Assembly (NCBI GenBank): GCA_030616835.1
Contig: JAUWWP010000046.1
Coordinates: 1-11,248 of the forward strand
Length of the DNA stretch: 11,248 nucleotides
Direction of reading: 5' to 3'
From: Deltaproteobacteria bacterium
GTDB taxonomy: Bacteria; Desulfobacterota; G020345765
Shown here: in pieces, positions 6,471 through 11,248 of the stretch
How positions within the stretch are numbered: the first letter of the stretch is position 1
Layout: every line of letters begins with the position of its first letter
The notes under the pieces: generated by a model
What the model was told of the DNA's origin: nothing
The model's input: only the letters and a program-made list of their open reading frames with translations
The model's database searches: none
Made by a program: the position numbers and the translations under genes

Positions 6471-7552
6471 GTACCTGCGGTAGACCATTTAATTATTTCC
6501 TCGGGGATCTTGGACAGGGGCAGAACCTTATCAACCGCCCCAGTGTTGATTGCCTCCTTAGGCATCCCAAATATGATTGAACTGTCCTCCGATTCAGCAA
6601 AGATCTTCCCCTTTTTCTCTTTGACTACTGAGAGCCCCTCTTTACCATCATCACCCATCCCGGTCAGGATTACTCCCAGATTATTCTCTCTGAATACCGC
6701 TGCTGCTGAACGGAACATCAGATTAATGGAAGGGACATACTTCTCGTTTAATTCCCTCTTCTTCAATCCCACCACTACCGAACGGCCTTTTCTCTCCAGA
6801 AACATACTGTATCCACCCGGAGCAACTATTCCCTTCCCTTTCTTGACCGGTTCCCCTGCTTCCGCTTCCTTAACCTGGATGGGAGAATATTTATTCAACC
6901 TTTCGGCAAAAGCCTTGGTAAAGCCGGCGGGCATATGTTGAGCCACAACAATCCCTGCCGGCAGATCCCCGGGAAGGGAGGAGAAGATCTGCTGAAGGGC
7001 TGCTGGCCCTCCGGTTGAGGAGCCGATAGCCACCAGCTTCAAATCCGCACCGGGAAGGTGCCGAGATTTCGGCTGTATCGTGGGTACGGAGTAGCGTTCC
7101 GTTCTCTCCAACTTTTGGGGAAGAGCTGAAACGCTCTTCTGAAGATTTTTTAGCTTAAGTTGACTGGCAGCCATTACCTTCTGGATCAGATCCTCTTTAA
7201 TATTGTAAAGTTCAGGAGATATCTTGGTGGTTGGCTTGGCCAAAAAATCCATTGCCCCCAGCTCCAGAGCCCTAAAGACATTCTTGTCCCCCATTCGAGC
7301 TGAAACAACGATCACCGGGGTGGGCTGGAGCTCCATCAAAATCCTCAGAAAGCTGAACCCATCCATACTCGGCATCTCCAGATCCAGGGTTATTACATCA
7401 GGTTTAAGCTTCAGGGCCTTTTTAATCCCCTCAGCTCCATCAACCCCGGTTCCCACAACCTTTATTCCCGTAGCCGATTCCAGGATCCGTGAAAGGGTTC
7501 GGCGATTATAAGCGGAATCGTCAACGATCAAAACCTTAATTACCTTTTCCAT
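6467..7552 (-). CDS. cheB: Chemotaxis response regulator protein-glutamate methylesterase CheB
   Basis: CheB removes methyl groups from glutamates of chemoreceptors and deamidates glutamines, and is activated by phosphorylation. Numbering from the ATG at 7552 (361 residues), the receiver has the acidic pair D11/D12, phospho-acceptor D57 (ITLDLEMPSMDG), S84 (VVSAR) and K106 (LAKP). A linker of about 50 residues leads to the methylesterase domain with the catalytic triad S179 (GSSTGG), H206 (AQHMPAGFT) and D302 (TGMGDDG). All key residues are intact. The frame extends to an ATG at 7585, but the 11 extra residues (MAKTCPDPVEG) come largely from a dispersed repeat at 7554-7573, so I prefer 7552, which gives a normal CheB N-terminus. 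Neither start has a well-spaced ribosome site. cheR is the upstream neighbour. Confidence 0.95.
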   Translation of the reverse strand: MEKVIKVLIVDDSAYNRRTLSRILESATGIKVVGTGVDGAEGIKKALKLKPDVITLDLEMPSMDGFSFLRILMELQPTPVIVVSARMGDKNVFRALELGAMDFLAKPTTKISPELYNIKEDLIQKVMAASQLKLKNLQKSVSALPQKLERTERYSVPTIQPKSRHLPGADLKLVAIGSSTGGPAALQQIFSSLPGDLPAGIVVAQHMPAGFTKAFAERLNKYSPIQVKEAEAGEPVKKGKGIVAPGGYSMFLERKGRSVVVGLKKRELNEKYVPSINLMFRSAAAVFRENNLGVILTGMGDDGKEGLSVVKEKKGKIFAESEDSSIIFGMPKEAINTGAVDKVLPLSKIPEEIIKWSTAGT

Positions 7553-7553
7553 T

Positions 7554-7573
7554 CCCTCGACAGGATCAGGACA
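7554..7573 (-). repeat. Dispersed TTCGACAGG-type repeat, copy 3, at the cheB start
   Basis: CCCTCGACAGGATCAGGACA on the + strand matches copy 1 at 1226-1246 apart from one missing T and one C-to-A change. On the minus strand it reads as CPDPVEG in the cheB frame, next to the probable ATG at 7552. It fills most of the space between the cheR stop and the cheB start and supplies the GAGGGA that lies directly before that ATG. Confidence 0.6.
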
Positions 7574-7608
7574 AGTCTTGGCCATCCCTATATTCAGAAG
7601 CTAAACCA

Positions 7609-8460
7609 TTATCGGGGTTTCTGATATACCAGGTCATTTTTAAAATGCTTTAATTTAAAAGAGGTACTCACGTTCATCAATGATTCTGCATGTCCCAACA
7701 ACAGGTAGCCCCCGGTTGCCAGAAGATCATAAAAGCTTTCAACCACCTTTCTCTTAGACTGGTGGTCAAAGTAAATGAGGACATTTCGACAGAAGATAAT
7801 ATTCATCTTTGGTAGCAGATTTGTCCTGGCTGTATCCAGTAGATTAAGATAACTAAAATTTACCAGCTTCTTCACCTCATCCTTGATCTTCTGCCTCCCA
7901 TCGAGCGGCTCGAAGTATTTTTTAATATGTTTTTCTTCGGTAACCCGAAAAGAAGATTTAGAATACACTCCTTTCCTGGCTATCTTCAATACCCGATGAC
8001 TGATATCACCGGCAAAGATCTCCACCTTCCACCCGGCGAATCTCCCCCCTTCCAGAACCAGCATTGCCAGAGTATAGGGCTCCTCCCCGGTGGAACAACC
8101 AGCACTCCAAATTCGTAGCTCCTTCTGTCCTCCCTTTCCTTTAGTGGCAACCAGCTCCGGGATGATCTCTTCCTGGAAGGCTTTCAGTTGAAAATCCTCA
8201 CGGAAGAAGTAGGTCTCATTGGTCGTAAGAAGCTCAACAATAGTACCCAACTCCTCTGTCTTACCTCGACCATACTTTAAAAAATAGAAATAATCTCTAA
8301 AAGAGGAAAGCTGATGCAGCCTTACCTGTCCAGAAAGACGTTTCTCTAAGAGAAACTTTGAGCCGCTATCGAAACATATTCCACAGTAATTCCTGATGAG
8401 ATCTCGAATCCAGCAGTATTCTTCTTCGGATAACTTTAGTAATGGTTCACCAAGCGTCAT
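7609..8460 (-). CDS. cheR: Chemotaxis protein methyltransferase CheR
   Basis: CheR transfers methyl groups from S-adenosylmethionine to glutamates of chemoreceptors. This 283-residue protein has the normal two-domain form. An N-terminal helical domain (about 1-75) includes the basic FLLEKRLSGQVR region. The catalytic domain carries TTNETYFFRE (79-88), the SAM-binding WSAGCSTGEEPY (118-129), acidic D152 in AGDIS, FCRNVLIYFD (223-232) and LLLGHAESL (253-261). There is no tetratricopeptide extension and no obvious receptor-tail binding extension. The start ATG overlaps the stop of the HEAT-repeat gene (ATGA, 8457-8460), so translation is probably coupled. cheB follows after a short gap, the usual pairing of the two adaptation enzymes. 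The target receptor is not in the window. Confidence 0.95.
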   Translation of the reverse strand: MTLGEPLLKLSEEEYCWIRDLIRNYCGICFDSGSKFLLEKRLSGQVRLHQLSSFRDYFYFLKYGRGKTEELGTIVELLTTNETYFFREDFQLKAFQEEIIPELVATKGKGGQKELRIWSAGCSTGEEPYTLAMLVLEGGRFAGWKVEIFAGDISHRVLKIARKGVYSKSSFRVTEEKHIKKYFEPLDGRQKIKDEVKKLVNFSYLNLLDTARTNLLPKMNIIFCRNVLIYFDHQSKRKVVESFYDLLATGGYLLLGHAESLMNVSTSFKLKHFKNDLVYQKPR

Positions 8461-10364
8461 TTTTTTCTATTCCTCAGAGCCCTCTCTGCCTCCTGACGTA
8501 TCTCTATATTAGGATGATCCCTTAAATTACTCAAAGCTCTGGATACCCCTGGGTTATCTACCTTCTTCTCCAGAAGCCTTATCCCTACCTTGGTTACCTC
8601 GGGATCAGAGTGATCCAGAGCAGCAACTAAAGACTCACTCTCCTCTTCCTGTTCTGCCAGAACCTCCATGGCGGATATTGCTACTATCCCTGAGGGAGCA
8701 GAGAGCATTTTCCTTAAGGCCTCCCGGAATTTTCTCGTGGGAATCTTCCCCAGCCCCCTGATCGCGGTCCTCTTCACCCAAACATCATTATCCTCCAGAG
8801 CCGTAAGTAACGCCTCCAGAGCCTGGGAAGTTCCCAGCTCTGCCAAAGCAACGGCAGCAGCCCTGCGCACCTCGACTTCCTCATCAGCTAAGGCAAGGCT
8901 CAGTTGATCCACCGAGTCCTCCAACCGCTTACTACCCAGGATATCCACCGCGCTCCGGCGAACTTGATAAGCTTCATCTTTAAGAGCAAAGTAGATGTCC
9001 TTTAACTCCTCCGGGCCACCGATCTCCCCAAGGATCTTCAGCGTGTCTTCTCGCATAAAAATATTCTGAGAATTAAGAAGTTGTCTGACTGACCCAATAA
9101 CCTCATGGGAGAAGGCCTTACCCAAAAGGATTAATGCCGATCGCGCTGCCTCCCGGGTCTCTTCTTCCCCTTCCATTATCATAATTAGATTATCCAAGGC
9201 CGCAAGTGAGCCAATCTTTCCTAAGGCCACTGCTGCGGAGCACTGAATTTCCTCTTCTTTGTCCTTTAGACACTTCAGTAGCAGTTTTTCAGCCCTCTTT
9301 TCCCCTATCTCTCCCAAGATGTAGCAAAGGCGCCGGTGGAGGCTGGTATCATCCTCCTCAAGAGATTCCATCAGGGCGGAAGAGGCTTCCTTCCCAATCT
9401 CAATCAGCGCCTCCGTAGCCACCTCCTGAGTTTGGAGGTCTTTAATGAGTTCAATCAGATCTCTCGCTACCTCTCCTCTTCCCCGCCATCCTAAAAGTCT
9501 TGCGCTACTGGCCCTAACTTCAACACTGTAGCTCTTTAAGGATTTACTCAGTTCTAAGGCCCAACGCTCCTCAGCCGCTTCCTTCACCCTTCTTTTAATC
9601 TCCTCATTGGAGAGACAATCATAGAGATTCACCAGAGCTACCAGGGCTGCCTCCCGATTGCTCCTCTGCGGATCACCGAGACCCTCGATCAACCAAGGAA
9701 CTGCCTTCAGGTTTCGCGAAAAACCCAGGGCAGTGTAAGCCGCCTTTCGCATCATGGGGTCTGCAATAGCCTTGACTAAAGGCGCCTCAGGAAGCTTTCT
9801 TCCCGCCCGGCCAATCTCTCCCAAGGCCTCGAGGGCGGTGAATCCAAGCATCTGCTCTTCCTCCTTGAGGAATTCCAATAAGGGAGTAATCGCTTCTTCC
9901 CTGCCTAACTTTCCCAGGGCCTCGGCCGCGGCGGCGCGCAGATTATCATCCTCCTCCTTGAGGATTCCGATCAGATCCGGGAGCGCCACTGGCTCTCTGA
10001 TCTCTCCCAGAATGTCGACAATAAACTTCTTAACCTCTTGATCTCGGAAGCTGAGATTAGCTATTAGCTTGGGAACTGCCCTTGCTCCCATCCCCTCCAG
10101 GGCCTCGGTGGCGGTATTCCGCTTACCGGCATTATCACCCGCCTCCAGAGCACATATCAAGGTATCTATTGCCTGCTCACTATCCTCAAAGTTAATAATT
10201 TGTTCCGCGGCTGCCTTGCGTACCCTCCAACTACTATCCCCAATGGCCTGCTCCAAAAGCTCAAGAGTCTGCTCGGGAGTAATCCCACCCAGTTCAAGGA
10301 TAGCTTCCCTCCTAACCTCTTCATCAGGATTGCTGAGCTTCTGCTTTAACTCCTGCTCATCCAT
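8457..10364 (-). CDS. HEAT-repeat (PBS lyase-like) scaffold protein in a chemosensory operon
   Basis: This 635-residue protein consists almost wholly of about 19-20 HEAT-like repeats of 30-33 residues. Typical units are SWRVRKAAAEQI, DNLRAAAAEALGKLG, EEIQCSAAVALGKIG, AYQVRRSAVDILGSK, VEVRRAAAVALAELG and VWVKRTAIRGLGKI. No catalytic motif, signal peptide or membrane segment is visible. Such alpha-solenoids bind other proteins, so a scaffold or adaptor role is inferred. The gene starts 5 bases after the zinc-ribbon/receiver gene and overlaps cheR by 4 bases, so it belongs firmly to the chemosensory transcript. I recall HEAT-repeat proteins beside chemosensory genes in myxobacteria (Cpc7 in the Che7 cluster), but cannot check orthology here. 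Similarity to phycobilin lyases is only in the repeat, not evidence of that reaction. Confidence 0.85.
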   Translation of the reverse strand: MDEQELKQKLSNPDEEVRREAILELGGITPEQTLELLEQAIGDSSWRVRKAAAEQIINFEDSEQAIDTLICALEAGDNAGKRNTATEALEGMGARAVPKLIANLSFRDQEVKKFIVDILGEIREPVALPDLIGILKEEDDNLRAAAAEALGKLGREEAITPLLEFLKEEEQMLGFTALEALGEIGRAGRKLPEAPLVKAIADPMMRKAAYTALGFSRNLKAVPWLIEGLGDPQRSNREAALVALVNLYDCLSNEEIKRRVKEAAEERWALELSKSLKSYSVEVRASSARLLGWRGRGEVARDLIELIKDLQTQEVATEALIEIGKEASSALMESLEEDDTSLHRRLCYILGEIGEKRAEKLLLKCLKDKEEEIQCSAAVALGKIGSLAALDNLIMIMEGEEETREAARSALILLGKAFSHEVIGSVRQLLNSQNIFMREDTLKILGEIGGPEELKDIYFALKDEAYQVRRSAVDILGSKRLEDSVDQLSLALADEEVEVRRAAAVALAELGTSQALEALLTALEDNDVWVKRTAIRGLGKIPTRKFREALRKMLSAPSGIVAISAMEVLAEQEEESESLVAALDHSDPEVTKVGIRLLEKKVDNPGVSRALSNLRDHPNIEIRQEAERALRNRKK

Positions 10365-10369
10365 TACCC

Positions 10370-11242
10370 TTAAGCCTCTCCTATCCCCAGTTCCTTTCTC
10401 TTGGAACTAATAAACTCATCCAAATAATAGCTAAGATAATCGGTGCCTTCACGAATCTCTGGGGGAACCCTTACCAGATAATACCCCCGTCCTTCCTCGA
10501 TATCCCTCTCTAAAAGCTTATAGAAGCTCCCCTCCCTGATCCCTTTCTCAATGAGATCCTGATTATAAAGCACGATATCAGAAACAATGATCCTTGCCAG
10601 CCGCTTGGCCTTCTCATGTTCCTCTGTCTCCTCTATCCCCGGTTTTTCCCGCCTCGGGCGGACAACCTCTTCATCTCTTGCCCTTCCCTCCTCAGGTGGC
10701 TCGGGCCGCTCGGGCACCCTTTCCGCAGGGGCCAATAGCTTATTTATCTTGGGGACAAGAATCCGGGGAATCAGGTGCATTTCAATATAATCATCGGCCC
10801 CATAGAGAGATTCCGGCTCTCTTCGGAACCGAGTTTTATCATATACCGATGCTACTAAGATTATCTTAATATCTCGCAATCTCTCATCTCGACGCATTAG
10901 ATCACAGAACTCAAAGCCAAATACCTCGGGTAGGGCTACATCAATCAAAACCAACTGGGGGTGAAGCTCTTTCAGCTTTGACATTGCTTTTATCCCATCC
11001 GGAGCAGTTATCACTTCAAAATTATTTGCCTCCAGGATCCTCCTTATCCTTAGGCAACAGGTTTCGCTCTCATGAGCGACCAGGATCCTTGCCTTCTTCC
11101 CCTCCGAGGGGACCTGCGTAGGTCTCCTTTTAACCAAAAAGACCCCGCGGCACCGGGAACATTTGAGCTTAAGTCCCTCAGGTGGAACCCTGGCATCATC
11201 AAGCTTAAATTTGGTCTTACAACGGGGACAGGAAACAATCAT
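10370..11242 (-). CDS. Zinc-ribbon, atypical receiver and C-terminal helical domain protein
   Basis: This 290-residue protein has three parts. Residues 1-37 form an MJ0042-type zinc ribbon with C5-x2-C8 and C28-x2-C31. Residues about 50-170 form a receiver domain: RILVAHESE, phospho-acceptor D100 in LVLIDVALPEVFGFE, and YGADDYIE. Compared with the CheY at 4959-5336, one acid of the acidic pair is His (H56, with E57 kept), the switch Thr is A130, and the conserved Lys is M154. It may therefore be phosphorylated poorly or not at all. A charged, proline-rich linker (about 172-210) leads to a helical region starting AKRLARIIVSDIVLYNQDLI and rich in acidic residues; I recognise it as recurrent in similar proteins but cannot name it. 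It heads the visible operon; any promoter or ribosome site lies at or beyond the window edge. Role: probably an accessory chemosensory regulator. Confidence 0.8.
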   Translation of the reverse strand: MIVSCPRCKTKFKLDDARVPPEGLKLKCSRCRGVFLVKRRPTQVPSEGKKARILVAHESETCCLRIRRILEANNFEVITAPDGIKAMSKLKELHPQLVLIDVALPEVFGFEFCDLMRRDERLRDIKIILVASVYDKTRFRREPESLYGADDYIEMHLIPRILVPKINKLLAPAERVPERPEPPEEGRARDEEVVRPRREKPGIEETEEHEKAKRLARIIVSDIVLYNQDLIEKGIREGSFYKLLERDIEEGRGYYLVRVPPEIREGTDYLSYYLDEFISSKRKELGIGEA

Positions 11243-11248
11243 TCTTAG

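Noticed and set aside
6375..6941. 188-residue open frame on the + strand overlapping the end of cheB and the MITE-like element
   Set aside because: It is antisense to the well-supported cheB gene, has no recognisable domain, and its start lies inside the repeat element.
7553..7585. ATG at 7585 as the cheB start
   Set aside because: The added residues are largely encoded by a dispersed repeat, and a typical CheB begins at the Met encoded at 7552. It remains possible, as neither start has a well-spaced ribosome site.
10069..10410. 113-residue + strand open frame antisense to the HEAT gene
   Set aside because: Its Ser/Ala/Leu-rich composition is what is expected from the complement of HEAT repeats; no family resemblance is visible.

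Overview
The window looks like chromosomal DNA from an uncultured Gram-negative bacterium of mid-range GC content (judged by eye). A likely outer-membrane beta-barrel protein indicates an outer membrane. The chemosensory proteins resemble those of Deltaproteobacteria and several candidate phyla, and the spacers carry short palindromic repeats of a kind often seen in metagenome-derived genomes. I cannot assign a phylum from the sequence. No rRNA, tRNA, CRISPR array, phage gene or transposase is visible.

Layout. On the + strand, positions 2-1180 hold the 3' part of an outer-membrane protein gene. A short repeat-filled spacer (1181-1282) follows, then a DUF507-family gene (1283-1801). A 328-bp spacer of degenerate AAAT-type repeats, arranged as a loose inverted repeat, separates this gene from the convergent minus-strand block.

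The minus strand reads right to left from 11242 to 2130: zinc-ribbon/receiver protein, HEAT-repeat protein, cheR, cheB, coiled-coil GAF protein, cheY-like regulator, trkA, trkH. The first four genes are tightly packed: 5 bp between the first two, an ATGA overlap between HEAT and cheR, and a short gap before cheB. A 164-bp spacer with a MITE-like element and a candidate promoter precedes the GAF gene. A 132-bp spacer with a perfect 28-bp palindrome precedes cheY. cheY, trkA and trkH are again tight (19 bp, then a TAGTG stop/start overlap).

How the genes may work together. CheR and CheB should set the methylation level of a chemoreceptor, and the CheY-like protein should carry phosphoryl output. 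The zinc-ribbon receiver protein, HEAT scaffold and GAF protein are probable accessory parts. No CheA, CheW or receptor gene lies in the window; they may lie beyond 11248 or elsewhere. TrkA and TrkH together form a potassium uptake system, and their packing with cheY suggests co-transcription.

The most notable non-coding features are a 102-bp element with 10-bp terminal inverted repeats and flanking TTTA duplications (6321-6422), three dispersed copies of a TTCGACAGG-type repeat (one apparently reading into the 5' end of cheB), and the 28-bp palindrome at 5394-5421.
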